Origin: Saururus chinensis
Taxonomy: Eukaryota; Streptophyta; Magnoliopsida; Piperales; Saururaceae
Assembly (NCBI GenBank): GCA_035235625.1
Contig: CP141144.1
Coordinates: 30,129,014-30,193,013, forward strand
Direction: 5' to 3'
Length of the DNA stretch: 64,000 nucleotides
The notes under the pieces are model-generated. The model did not search any database. It saw only the letters and a list, made by a program, of their open reading frames with translations, and had not been told where the DNA came from. Below, in pieces: positions 1 to 12,783 of the stretch (positions are counted from its first letter, which is position 1; each line of letters opens with the position of its first letter). The translations under genes were made by a program, and so were the position numbers.

Positions 1-313
1 TAACCTTTCTTTTTCTAATATCTAATAATTTTTAGGATAAAATTAATTACAATAAACAAAGTGTATCTAAAGTCCTTTTTATTGTGAATGGCACCACCAT
101 ACCAGTGGGACGATGTGGGTGGTTGAAAAGTTATGTCCACTTATAACGAACTTTTGCTATAAGTGACTTCTTTTCATTTAACAATGATCATTACACGTAT
201 CAATTACATTATAAGTGGGTAGTGTGACGAAGCATAAAACATTTTTGTGAGGAAAAATCAAAACGTGTTACCGATTGTGCTTTTAAATTGTGTATGCAGA
301 TTTAGTGCGTTTA

Positions 314-1011
<698 letters not shown>

Positions 1012-1073
1012 GCCTGGAACCTATGACACCCAGATTGCAGGAAGCTGGTGATGAGAGGGAGCTTCCTGACCCC

Positions 1074-1086
1074 TATTTATATATAC
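1074..1086 (-). promoter_or_regulatory. TATA box of the peroxidase gene
   Basis: Read on the minus strand this is GTATATATAAATA, about 63-75 bp upstream of the ATG at 1011, a normal distance for a plant TATA box with a short 5' leader. The duplicated flank has a variant at about 31211-31222. Confidence 0.6.
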
Positions 1087-1749
1087 TTGCTCGGGTGGTC
1101 GACCTTTGAGTGCTTTATTCAAACATTGCTGCAGTAATGCTGCTTTGCTGTCTCCAACCAATTGACTTGAACTCTAGCTTTTTATGCTTTATTTCGGACG
1201 TCAACTGTAAGTCTAGCATGCAGGACAAAAGAGATAGCAGTGCTAATTGGACATATGGTCTACAATGACCAATTGAAATGCCCGGTGGTACGTTGTTATT
1301 TTCTTCTTTTTGTTAAGATGAGCACGATGGATAGGGCCCGCAATAGAAATTTCAGTTGAACTTGCTGTTTCATGTCTTCCCCTGTTGTTGCTACTGGTGG
1401 TGGTCTGATAATGGCTGAGGAGAACATCAAATGGTTAAAGAGTCTACCTTCGATTCATTATTTGCCAAGCAAGAATGCCATGATATTTCCGCAATCTTAG
1501 TATGATTAGGGAAACTTCATCCTTCCCTATATATATAGAGCAGCAAATTGTCAACTAATGTACAATTAGTGCTCTCGCATTCGAAAGTCAAGGCCTCTGT
1601 TCTTTTTGGTGTAGTGCAGGTTTTATGTTGTACAACTTTTTTTTCCTGTGAAGAATAACTTATTAGATTTCGGGGATCATCAAACAGCTTCTTATTTCTA
1701 CAGGGTAGATAATTATTAACTAGGATTTGTAGAACTGCATTTATATGCT

Positions 1750-1838
1750 TTCTCCATTCCATAATAATAAGTGTCCTATTTGGTTTTAGTTCAATTTGTA
1801 AAACCAAATAAGAAACTTATTATAGGACAAAGTGAGTA
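1750..1838. mobile_element. Stowaway-like MITE (foldback)
   Basis: A short inverted repeat: ATAAGTGTCCTATTTGGTTTT on the left is mirrored by AAACCAAATAAG...CTTATTATAGGAC on the right, with CTCCATTCC / GAGTA ends resembling the CTCCCTCCGT ends of mariner-derived Stowaway elements. It is present in both copies of the peroxidase flank, so it predates the duplication. A clean TA target duplication was not found. Confidence 0.45.
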
Positions 1839-2466
1839 ATCTATGCTCAAAGGGGACCGAGGTTTTGTTAAATATCCCAAATTACCCATGTGTATAGGAA
1901 TTCACATTGTGCTTAAAACTCCAAAAAATCCTAAATTACTATGGCTACAGGTCTCCAAGTGTTATATGAAAAACTAATTAAATTCCTAAATATGTTAGCC
2001 GGGTTTAAGATTCCTAAAAGTCCTATATCACATGTTACTACATTTTATTTTGAAACTTAGTTAATAGTCCTTGTGTCTTCGTGTTTTATATGGAAATGTA
2101 ATTAAAAGTCCTAAGATTCTTAAAACTCCTAAATTATTATGATTATATATCACAAAGTTTTTAATGAAAACAAAATTGTAAGGTATTTTTGGCAAATATA
2201 AAAACAAAATTGACCATTTTTTTACTTGGCACGCCCATCTTCATGAATCTATTATTACACATGTCCTCATATTCTCATATCTAAGGGCACAAAAAATATT
2301 GGTCTTCGAAGGGAAACTTATTATGAGGCCATATATTTTAGCAATTAACTCATCTAAATTTGTGTGATTTGTTGCCTTATAAGGTCTATTTTTTTAATGT
2401 GACATTACATACTTAAACGGTAAATGAGATCCAATACGACTAAGCATATCCACCACCCTAAAAATG

Positions 2467-3065
2467 CCGCGGCCAGTTTGACTTTTCAAATAACTGATTT
2501 CCAGTTTAGGCCCCAAAGGAATGGGTATTTACGTGTTTTTGTAATTCAAGTTTTATGTAATTATATGCATTTTGTAGGGGTATCCTGGGAATTTAGGCCC
2601 AAAATTAATGGTGTCCAAGACACTTTGCTACTTATGGATGAAAATGCCCTCGCCTCTCCATAGAAAGAGTTGCGGCTAGTTTGACCTTTTTCATCTGGCA
2701 AATGACGGTTTAGACCACAAAGGAATGGGTATTTACATGTTTTTGTAATTCAAGTTTTATGTAATTATATATATATTATGTAGGGGTATCCCGGGAATTT
2801 AGGCCCAAAATTAATGGTATCCGAGACACTTTGCTACTTATGGTTGAAAATGCCCTCACCTCTCCATAATAAGAGTCGCGGCTAGTATGACATTTTTAAC
2901 TGGCAAATGACAGTTTAGGCCATGAATGAGTGAGTATTTACATGTTTATGTAGCTAATTTTGCCATAAAAATATAGGTAGTCTATAGGGGTATCTGGGGA
3001 ATTTATGGCCAAAATTAATGGAGTCCAAGACACTTTGCCATAGACGGACAAAAATACCCTCTATT
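2467..3065. repeat. three tandem copies of a ~200-bp unit
   Basis: Units start near 2467, 2667 and 2871. Each holds the same order of blocks: GCGGC(C/T)AGT(T/A)TGAC, a block with GG(A/T)ATGGGTATTTAC in units 1-2 and a diverged equivalent in unit 3, AGGGGTATC(C/T)(C/T)GGGAATTTA, CCAAAATTAATGG and GACACTTTGC. Units 1 and 2 are closest and unit 3 has diverged. Open frames cross parts of the array, but no conserved protein was recognised. Confidence 0.85.
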
Positions 3066-4080
3066 CATATCCCTCCTTTTCCTACGATTCTGGATGTAAT
3101 TTTGGTGAAATTTTGGGGTATATTTAAGGTATGGGATATGAATAATTAATGATAATGAATGAGGATAAATATATTTATCACATTGGACAATAATGACCTT
3201 CATCCTCATGTTTTGGTTTCGTAGGATGGTGTTTGTAATTTGGATTTGTTTCTAGGGATACTTTTGGTATTGGCATTGCCATTGGTTGTCAATAATTAAT
3301 GTTTAGTCTTTATATGCAGTGATTTATTTGGTAGGTTTATTTAATTACCTTTATGGCATGTTATTAGATGCCGTTTTGGCTTAGGTTGGATGTTGGATTC
3401 AATATAAGAAGGGGGATGTTTTCTGCTTTTTAAGTTGGATTATATTTAATTTCCTGGCTTTTACGTTGGATTCAATTTAATAAGGAAATGTTTCATGCCC
3501 TTTTAACTTCCTTTGATTCATGTGCCAAATTGTTCCTGCCTTTTTAACTTCTTTAAATTTAATTGGTGCAAGTTGTAAACTGCCTTTTCAACTTCCTTCA
3601 ATTTAAATGGAACTTTACATTGGTTTATGTGATTTTTGGCATGGGGCATTGCTCTTTGAGTTCATTTGTCAGATTTGGAAACTTGTTTATATTGGCTCAA
3701 TATTGTGTTGGCAAAGGCAGTTTGTGATTGGCTTTAAAGGTTTGGTGTTTTATCATGGGTTTATAGATGGAATGAATTAGGCATTGTTTTTGTTTATTCT
3801 AGCCATCTAGAAGTATATTTTCATCAAGGTCAATTCATTTTTGGCTTCCCTTCTATTGCGTCATTCTTTGTAATTTTTTCATTTGCCTTCATGACAATGA
3901 ATGCAGTCTGTAGTTAGTTTTCAAATTTGAATTATGCATTTTTTGTTGTGTTATATATGTAGGCTATTGAGTTTTCAGCTTATTGGTTTAAGGTGCCTAA
4001 TATAGATTTTCTAGGTTGTTCAATCTTTGAGAAGGATTGTTTTAGTTCATATGGCCATTTGGTTTTTGGTGTTATTGTGC
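3066..4080. other. AT-rich non-coding DNA
   Basis: No supported gene. Several short blocks are loosely repeated (for example CTTTTTAACTTCCTT near 3500 and 3545, and TTTCAACTTCCTTCAATTT near 3585), suggesting old tandem decay. Confidence 0.5.
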
Positions 4081-4082
4081 AA

Positions 4083-7000
4083 CTAACAACGTTTCGTTTC
4101 GTTTTTGCTTATGGTTTGCGTCACATAAAGAGATGATGCTTGGTTCAGCAAAATTGAGGTATATTTCATCATGTTTTCCATAAATTGTTTATAATAAAAG
4201 AGAGGTACTGTTATACCTTGTTGCAATTCTTTTATATGTTTATGGTGTTTTATTTTTTGCAGTAAATAATCTTGTAGAATCATGCAATGTGGCTAATATA
4301 TAAAGATTATTATATTTTAGACTTTGTAAATGAGATGTGTGGGATAGACTGAGTATTCATAGTTACATATTGGTATTATGATTTTGTGTTTTGGTGATGC
4401 AGATTTATATTTGATATATTTTTTTATTTTTGTGTGGTATTTTTTTGTGAGCGTTATTTGTATAGGTCCTCTCCCTAAAAATTCAAGATTAATATAGCTG
4501 ATTTATCAAACATGCGTACATACGTAATTGAAACCCTAACTATTAAATGCTTGTTATGTACATGATGTATTATGATGATGGTCAGTGTCATATTGACCTA
4601 GAGCTTCGTTTAAAATTTTTCCTTGTATGTCAAACACTTATACAAACTGACATGAGTGAGGTGCATCGGTGACTAATTTGTTAAATAAATAAATATATAT
4701 CTATATAGGTGCAAATATTTTTTGTATTAATAGTTCGTTCCTTCAATTGGATAGTAGTATTAAAGTATGTTCAACAATAGTAAATTGCTCACTCACACGC
4801 ACACACACACACACACACATATATACATTCTTGTAATCGATAGTATTTTTTTCATTGGCATATTGGTATTATAGTACGCTGATCAACCATACATTGCTTG
4901 CTTATTTTGGCATTCATCTCTCAGTTTGGATGCTAAAAGATTAGGGTCAATGTGCTCATCTTCCTCATTTTTTTGGTTCGCTGGTTGTAAATCTTCCAAA
5001 CAATGCTAGACTCATTCATGATTTCTATTCAAGTCCCTTTTGTTGATGGTTTTTATGCAAATTAGATTGTAGATTGTAAAATTTATTGTTTCTATGGTGT
5101 TTATTTATAATTGGTTTTTGCTTAGTTTGTTATTGTTATGCAAAATTTAAGTTGATTTTGCGATGCATCTTTTTTCCGCTCAAAGAGATCGTACTTGGTC
5201 TAGCAGAATTGAGGTATATTTTGGCATGTCTTTTTCAAATTGTTTAATCTAAATGATGGGTCATATTATACCTTAATGTAATTGCTTTCTATGATTAGCA
5301 ATGTTTTATTTTTTGCAGCAAATAGTCTTATATAGACATGCAATGATGTTAACGTACAAGGACTATTCTACTTCGGGCTTTGCAAATGGAATGTGTGGAT
5401 GAGACTGTATAGTAATGGCCATTTGTCGTGGATGATTGATATTATGAATTTGTATTTCGATGATGTAGATTAATATTAGATATATATTTTAGTTTTTTGT
5501 GTGGCTGTTTTTATGAGTGTTGTTAAGCAGATATAGGTCATCTCCCTAAAATTCGAAATAAAAATAGTTGGTTTCTTAGGCATGGGTGCACACATGATTA
5601 AAACCCTGATGACTAGCAGATTGTTATGGCCATAACATCAGGTATCATGGTCAGTATCTTGTTGACTTGATTCATTGTTTAAAATTTTTTCATATATATC
5701 AACTAGATACAAGGACTAGCATCACAAGTTGAAATTGTGACTAATTTCATGTATGTATATATATGTGTGTATATGTTCTTGTATTAAATCATTTTTTCCC
5801 TCCTTAAGTTAGCAGTAGTATAGTATGTTCAACAATCATGTATTGCTCATTTATATAATATATATATATATGTATGCTCTTGAATTAAATCATATTTTTC
5901 TTTATTAGTGTATTGGTAATATAGTATGTTAAACAACCGTATAGTATGTTGAACAACCGTATGCTGCTTACTTATTTTGGCATTCCTTTTTCGGCTTGTC
6001 TGTTGGGAGTTTTGAGCCAATGTGCTTGTCTCCTACTTTTTTTGGTTCGCCGGTCGTAAATCTTCCAAATAATGGTGAACTCTCTTGTGACTTCCAACCG
6101 AGTCCCTTTTTTGTTAATGTTTTTTTCTTGGAAATTTAGATTGTAGATTATTAAAAATCAGAGTGTTTTTAGAAGTTATTTAATTTTTTTTAATATGTTA
6201 CTGCTATGTTAAGTTGAGATTTGAATTTGTAATCAATTTTTTTCTTGTTTAGAATGAATTGTATTAGTGTTCCCCCGATTGGTAGTTGGCATCCATAGAT
6301 TATCTTTTGTACTTACCATTTAAATTGATTTTAAATATTTTAACTTATTTGCGCTATTGCCGTTATTGATTGTTGAGTTTTGTGGACAATTTTTTTTAAC
6401 TTGTGTAAATTTGATCCCGAGAAATTTTTGCTTGCGTCGTCAAATACTTAGTGAGGCCAAACTATATTCAGCTCAAACCATTTCATAGTTATGGGAATTT
6501 ATAAGTATCAACAAAGGTTTGGGTTTTTATGTTTTATTATGGGTTTGGACATAAGTGGAATTAGGATCTGATTTTGTTAGACTTAGCTGTCCAAATAGTA
6601 TATTTTCCTCTTGGTTCATTCTTTTATAGCTTCGTTCCTATTATGCCATTCAGTATGTTTTGTTTCATTTGGGCTTTGTATCGGCAAATGCAGTTTGTAA
6701 TTTTCTTTCAAATTTGAAATTATGTGATTTTTCTTGGTGTTATACATGTATGTTATTAATATGTTGGTTAAAGCATCTAACATAGAGCGCTATCTTCAAT
6801 ATGGTGGTACATCTGGTTATTTCTTACAACGTTTTTTGTTCTGAATTACCGATTAGAGATTTAGATCCACTTGATTCATGGATACAGTTGAACTATATAT
6901 CGGAATTTAATTTAGTAGCTAATAATGATTTTCAGGCCATTTTTTTATAATGGTTACTAGAACCACCCATAGATATAGTACTTGGTGCAACAAAGTTGAG

Positions 7001-7150
7001 GTATGTTTCGTCCTATCTTACATGAATTGTTTAGATTGCTTAAGGATTTGTAAATGGGATGTGCGGGTGAGGTTGCATATTCGTGGTTATTTGCCAACAA
7101 AATTTGGAATTATAATGTTGTGTTTCGATGATGCAGACTAATATTTGTTA
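4083..7150. repeat. three diverged copies of a ~1-kb block with exon/intron-like signals
   Basis: Blocks near 4083-5040, 5150-6080 and 6800-7150 share the same order of segments: CTTGGT(N4)CA(A/G)A(A/G)TTGAGGTAT, a TTTTTTGCAG(T/C)AAATA segment, GGA(A)TGTGTGG-like text, GATG(A/T)(T/A)GCAGA, and TTTTTGGTTCGC(T/C)GGT with GTAAATCTTCCAAA. GAG|GTAT and TTTTGCAG look like donor and acceptor signals, so this may be a repeated non-coding transcript or a decayed transposon. No protein domain could be recognised in any frame. Confidence 0.6.
4793..4819. repeat. (CA)n microsatellite
   Basis: A run of about 12 CA units followed by ATATATA. Simple sequence. Confidence 0.9.
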
Positions 7151-7552
7151 GTTTTTTGGGCTTTGTATGGTAAATTATTTGTAAGTAATGATTAGTAGAT
7201 ACAAGTCTTCCACTGGCTTGGTAGATGTTTATTACCATATTCCCTTTGTTAAATTTTTTTCTTTTTTTTTGTTATGTTGTTATAATCTAATAGAAGATAT
7301 CTCCTTTTATTTTCTAACTGTCACTAATGGAACTTTTTTGGCACGCACTCATATTACCCCTATTACTTTTATTATATCCATCTTCAAGTACTGTATTACT
7401 TGCCATTTTTTACTATTTATGTGATATTGTGAAAAGTATTTGTACTTATCGTATCATTATTATGTATAGGTGTTGTTTGTTCGTGTTAGTTGTTTATTCG
7501 TATGCGTTTTTTCTCTTTCTTTTGTCTATCTGTTTAGGTTTCCAAGAGTGTC

Positions 7553-7699
7553 ATGGGCACGAAGCTTTGTATAGCATTCACACTCGTGATTGCGCGACTA
7601 CTCCTTGCAGCAAGTAGCCTATCTCATCCCTTCCCACTCATATGCACAAGGAAAAACATAAGCAAACAGCAACAACAAGACACAATTGTCCTGGTGTAA
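7553..7699 (+). CDS. 48-codon ORF with a signal-peptide-like N-terminus
   Basis: The product begins MGTKLCIAFTLVIARLLLAA, a basic n-region and a hydrophobic core (interrupted by one Arg at residue 15), then SSLSHPFPLICTRK and a QQQQ run, ending at TAA 7697. The ATG lies 17 bp after a strong acceptor-like tract (TTTTGTCTATCTGTTTAG), so it could be a last exon. After the stop, the next frame continues with RAPPKLYFGLSKYK...DPPRSI, which is open to about 7780, so a 1-nt frameshift could have split a slightly longer secreted peptide precursor. No known peptide-hormone motif was recognised. It may be chance. Confidence 0.3.
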   Translation: MGTKLCIAFTLVIARLLLAASSLSHPFPLICTRKNISKQQQQDTIVLV

Positions 7700-10600
7700 G
7701 GGCTCCACCAAAGCTATATTTTGGTCTATCGAAATACAAGGTAGGGAGAGAGGGCAAGGGTGATCCACCAAGGTCGATCTAGTTCTAATAAGCAACCAGG
7801 GTCAGCAAGCAATATGTATACCTTAATTTGAATTGTGGAAGTCTGGATTAGTTTCAATTTGAAATTATGTGTAACCTTTGTTCATTTTCGCAAATGATAT
7901 AAATAAGATAGATATTTAGAGCTTAGGCACAACAAAAGCTTTTTTTATGTAAATGGATGCATCGATTTTTGGCCACCCTATATGGAGTTGGTTATGTATC
8001 ACAATGCCCCAACTATAGTTGGTATTGTCGGAGATAAAAAATAATATGAAATGCATTAATTCAGTGTATTGCCTATGTGGTTTGACTTAATTATGAATGA
8101 GTTTTGCACCATTTGAGATTGGTTATTGTCTTTTGAATTTAAGATTGAAAATAATAATGCATAAAATAAATCCGCCGACCTTGCTAATGGAAATGTTCTT
8201 AGTATGAGCAATCAATTTAATTAATATTTGCTTGATTAGTATTTATGGGTTAATTATGACATTGCTAATGGAAATGTTCTTAGTATGAGCAATCAATTTA
8301 ATTAATATTTGCTTGCTTAGTATTTATGGGTTAATTATAGTATGTTTCGATTCATTTCCATGGTTTGAATGACATGTTGATGTTCGATATAGAGAAGCTA
8401 ATTATTATATTATCTTTGATGTTAACATGAAAAGTTTAATATTTATATTTTGAACCCATACAATTATGGCATAGGTTAAATATCATCATATTATATGAAA
8501 TCATGAATTATAATAGGTAGGTGTTCACGTTTATAATATTATAAACAACTTAAAAAAAACAGCAGAAGTTATGTGATATGATAAACCTAGATGTAATTTT
8601 GATTAGTTATACAAAGTTTACTATTTTAATATGCATAATTATGGGGATGTGTTTATGTTTGTTGTTCCATATTTCCATATATTCAAATTGGATTTAATTT
8701 CCATAATTTAGTGTGTGACATAATTTTGAGTGTGTTTATATTAGGTATCCTTGATTCATATCTTATCAAAATCTTTTTAATTTCCATGATTTTGGGACGT
8801 AATATATGGGGAAATATGCATGTTAAGGAAAAACTATATATACCATCGTATGTTGCTTATTTAAGTATAACTACATGACTTAATATGGGAATTTGTATGA
8901 TTTGCTGTGTAACGTAATGGATAGAATATTTTTTTTGATTATTCTATATATAAACATTCCAAGTTCGGTACTAAGGGTATGTGTATAAAAGTGTATTAGT
9001 ATTACATAACCTGATAAAAAAACACTTCTTTGAATATGCCCCAGACATATAGCTCACTATTTTTGATCAAGTCTATGTTTCTGTTAATTGGTATGTATAT
9101 TAGTGTTTCCATTGTTGTTATATATTGTTAGTTTGTGCTATATAAATCTTTGATTTGTATTTGTTGATTGTATGCTTCTGCTCTTGGTTTTTTCCTTTTA
9201 TATGTTAAAAGTAGTTTGTCTATTTTATATACAGTTTGTTGATAACTGAAACAAGTTAATTACGCGTACAAATAAAAAAATGGATTTTCTTGTGTTAATT
9301 CGCTATGAAAGAGATAAATGCAATAAGTTTTTTATTCCAAAACATGAGTTAGTAACCTTTTGAGTTGTGTAGTTTCCACTTATTGATCTCAATTTAAGTG
9401 TAAAGATCATAAGTAGTGGCTTCTTGTAAATTTTCAGCAACTACTGGAAGAGGGTGAAAATGACCTTTCCTACTACTCTAAAGGAAACATGGGACTAGAG
9501 AAAGAGGTGCCTGTGGAGCTGTACTTAAGATGTAGATATATGTTTTGTGTCTGTGTGTGTGGTACCTGTTTTAAATGCCTCTGTTTTTCATGGTGGTATT
9601 CTTCTATGTGTGACACAATAGGATTCCTCTTGGTTGGCCTGTCCTAAACTAGAAAATCTCACCCTGTCGTAGTGGTCAGTTAGCTCAAACATTTTAGAAT
9701 GAGCGTTGCAATATAATTGAATGTACAAATACATTTGAGAACAGTAAATGTGTTTTTTTACAATTTTACCTTGAAAGTACTCCCTCCGTATTAATGTCAG
9801 TCGTAGGAAGTATGAATTTGTTGCTTCCATGTCCTACAGTATTGTGTTTTTTTTCTTTCTTTTGCAATTATCTTTGTAGATGAGCTATTTCATTGATATA
9901 TTTTCTACAAAAGGATTTCAACTGGCAATATTTATTTCTGCATATATATAACAAATAATTTTATTTTATTAACTGTATTAAGTTAATTGGTTTATGTTTA
10001 GATAAAAAGTTGTCCCTTACGATTTGTGTGTGGGGTGTGGGACTGACAAGGAAGTAGCAATTGATTGGGTAAGCACAACCAGTGAGATAACCATGATAAT
10101 CAAAGTTTGAGTTGGCTTGTGAGGTTAGTATTTTCTACTGTTTAATCTTTGAACTTCTTATGAGTATTAACTTTTTCAGAGTTTTGGAATAAATAAGTGC
10201 ATCAGATTGGAATATCAATATATGTTGATTAACTAATGTTGAAAATTATTTTACTAACTCATGTACTTATGAATTTAAAAATGAACCATAACATTACACA
10301 AAAAACCTAAGGTTTTTAAATGAAAGCCTTATCTAAAAAAACACTACTCCAGTTAGAGTTAAGGCGGCCTTTATTCAATTGGGGGTCTAAGGTGAATATA
10401 AAATATTTTATATTACATTTTTCTCTATTAATGACTCCATTAAGAAGAATAAAAAAATTTCTTTGATGATACCCACACATAAGAAAATAAAAAATGAGCT
10501 TATAAAAGGCTATTAATATAGGGCAATCTATTTTTGAAATTTAACTACAATATTATATAGTAATTTTTGAACAAAATGATCATTGAAATTTTCAATTTCC

Positions 10601-12159
10601 TTGTATGTGTATTCAAATTTATATTTTTCATTCATTATTTATGTGATCGAGTTAATTCATCTTCTTGTTTATGCTTTTCGTATCTAGATTCATATATGTG
10701 TTTAGGAGACTTTTTTTGAATAAAAAAATTTAAATATAATAAACACCTTCAAAATTAATTTTATTCTAAAAAAGAAAAAATAGAAAAACCAGCGATGCTG
10801 AGAGAGATAGGAGAGTTGGTTGTCTTGGAAAAATAAATAGAGTTTTCTTGATTCTCGAAATTGAAAGAAAATTACGAAAATTATGTGTATAGAATTTGAT
10901 TTAGTAGGTTTTTATTGGCTTAGAAAAAATTAACATAGCTTTTATATGTTAGGCAAAATCTAGCAACCAATAAGCTATATTCAGCAAGTATCTATATGAA
11001 ATATTTTAAAAATGAAATCATATCCCATATAGCAAGTGAGTTATTTATGGGTCATTTTTATTGGCTTTTTCGAAAAGCTACATGCATATTGTACATTTAA
11101 GCTGTATGAATGTAAGGTTATAACATTCAATCAAAGTGAGGGGACATAAGATAATAATGCTGATAAGGATTAATAAAAAAAAGTGTCTACTTGCACCTTT
11201 CCATAGCATTGATATATTGGACACTAACATAAGGTAAGTTTCTCTATATGTAGTTAATATGCATGCTTAGGCGTAATATTTAAAAAATCTCTACTACAGA
11301 AGTGTATGTGCATTTTCCATACATAAAAATTGCGGCCTTAGGCAACTCAGGTTAGGGTAAAAGATTTTCTATGAAAAATTGTGTACAAAGTTCACGTTCG
11401 CTATACTATTGAATCCATTAAGCACTAAAATCACATTGCACAGTTGTCCATGATTCCACAATTAACTTATTTTCTGCTATTAAGGTCAAGGACATAGGTT
11501 TGAAATAATAACAATTACGGTATATAAATAGGCTTTCCTTAAGGTTGAAGAGAAAAGTTGGTAGGGTTAGAAACTTGACTATAATTAAATACTATCATAA
11601 ACCAATTACGAGTTATGAGCTTTTCAAGGAACTAAAAAAAATGAAATGAAGACGACTCTCGGAACAAAACTATGTCTCCAAAGTTGCATATTGGCTTTTT
11701 ACTACTTAGATCTAACATAAGAAAAAACTATTTATATGTTCATTTCTTTGTGGTATTAGTTTTAGTTGGAATGGACATATCAAAATTTTTTTACTAAATA
11801 ATTAGACTTTTGTATACCTTCAAGATTAAATGATTCCATAGTTTGTATATCACTTTCGACTTTAAAACAGTATACAACATGTAATTTTGAGTGTTCTCTA
11901 TAGGTTTTGTATTTTTTCAAACTCATAGTTGAATGTTTGAATTCTGAAAGTCGAAGCTTCGTTATATTTCATAAGAATTATTATTCTTTAGTTGTATGTT
12001 TTAGAATTTTGGTCAATATAGCTTGTACGAATTTTCTTGAAATTGTATGTATGTCAATGCTAAAATGATAGTTTAAGCTAATTTCAAATGCCATATTTTG
12101 AGATGATTCATATAAAATTGATATATTTTGATCATTAATATTAATATGTTATTTCCTCT
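7700..12159. other. long AT-rich stretch without a supported gene
   Basis: Open frames here are short and resemble no known protein. It contains the 81-bp tandem duplication at 8181-8342 and a TACTCCCTCCGTATTAATG block at 9779-9797 that looks like one end of a Stowaway/mariner MITE without a clear partner. Confidence 0.5.
8181..8342. repeat. 81-bp perfect-register tandem duplication
   Basis: The block starting TTGCTAATGGAAATGTTC at 8181 is repeated at 8262 with only a few changes (for example GCTTGATT versus GCTTGCTT). It is recent compared with the surrounding decay. Confidence 0.9.
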
Positions 12160-12783
12160 ATAGCTGGTAGGCCTAGATATTATGTGTTTTGTCCTACTAC
12201 AAAGAAGTGGACAATTCTCCCACAGTAATGTATATCGTACCTTACCTTACTACTAAATACATTATGGTTGTGAATCCATTTGATAAATGGCAATATTGGA
12301 TCATATGATTTTTTTGGCCAAATGCTTATAATAGCCACTATTGTTTTGAATATTTTGATTCAAGGACTTATAAGTAGCATTTGGGGTAGTTCAACATGCA
12401 TTCAAGCACCCCCTTCGTTTGGTAAAGAATCTCCCATTGTTGTTAGCCGTTTTTGTTACATGTTCATTAATTACTCTTGGATTCTTGAATTTGATGCGGG
12501 TAGTCTTAAAAGTGACTCAATTGCTTTGCCTACAAATGCATATCAACCAAAAAGTGAAAAAAATGTATTTATTGGAAGTAGAGAAGGGTCTTTGGATCTA
12601 TTGCACATATATAACAATGTGTCGGATGTGTTGGATGTTCATACATTGGCTACTTATCCAGCTCGTTCATGGAGTATTCCATACAGGTTTCCTATGGATC
12701 ATATTGAGTCCATCCTCTCTAGAGTTGCATGTTTTCTATTTCACACTAATGATAGGATTCTGTTAGTTGGGCTGTTGGGCTGA
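12160..12783 (+). pseudogene. decayed F-box protein gene (F-box-associated domain part)
   Basis: At about 12168-12227 the frame reads GRPRYYVFCPTTKKWTILPQ, the first segment typical of plant F-box-associated domains (a name-of-place, then PTTK.W..LP). A later open frame (12280-12783) reads SWILEFDAGSLKSDSI, IGSREGSLDLLHIY, VLDVHTL and SWSIPYRFPMDHI, matching the usual order of WI..FD, G...G.L.L and the final W...YRV segments of the family. The N-terminal F-box itself was not found and the frames do not join, so this is a fragment or pseudogene. F-box proteins are substrate adaptors of SCF ubiquitin ligases. Confidence 0.55.

Noticed and set aside
1517-1807. 96-codon minus-strand ORF near the peroxidase flank
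   Set aside because: It spans the MITE foldback, and its counterpart at 31764-31946 is broken differently, so the frame is not conserved.
7188-7617. Hydrophobic ORFs rich in Phe, Leu and Tyr
   Set aside because: T-rich DNA gives such frames by chance; two overlap in different frames and neither resembles a membrane protein family.
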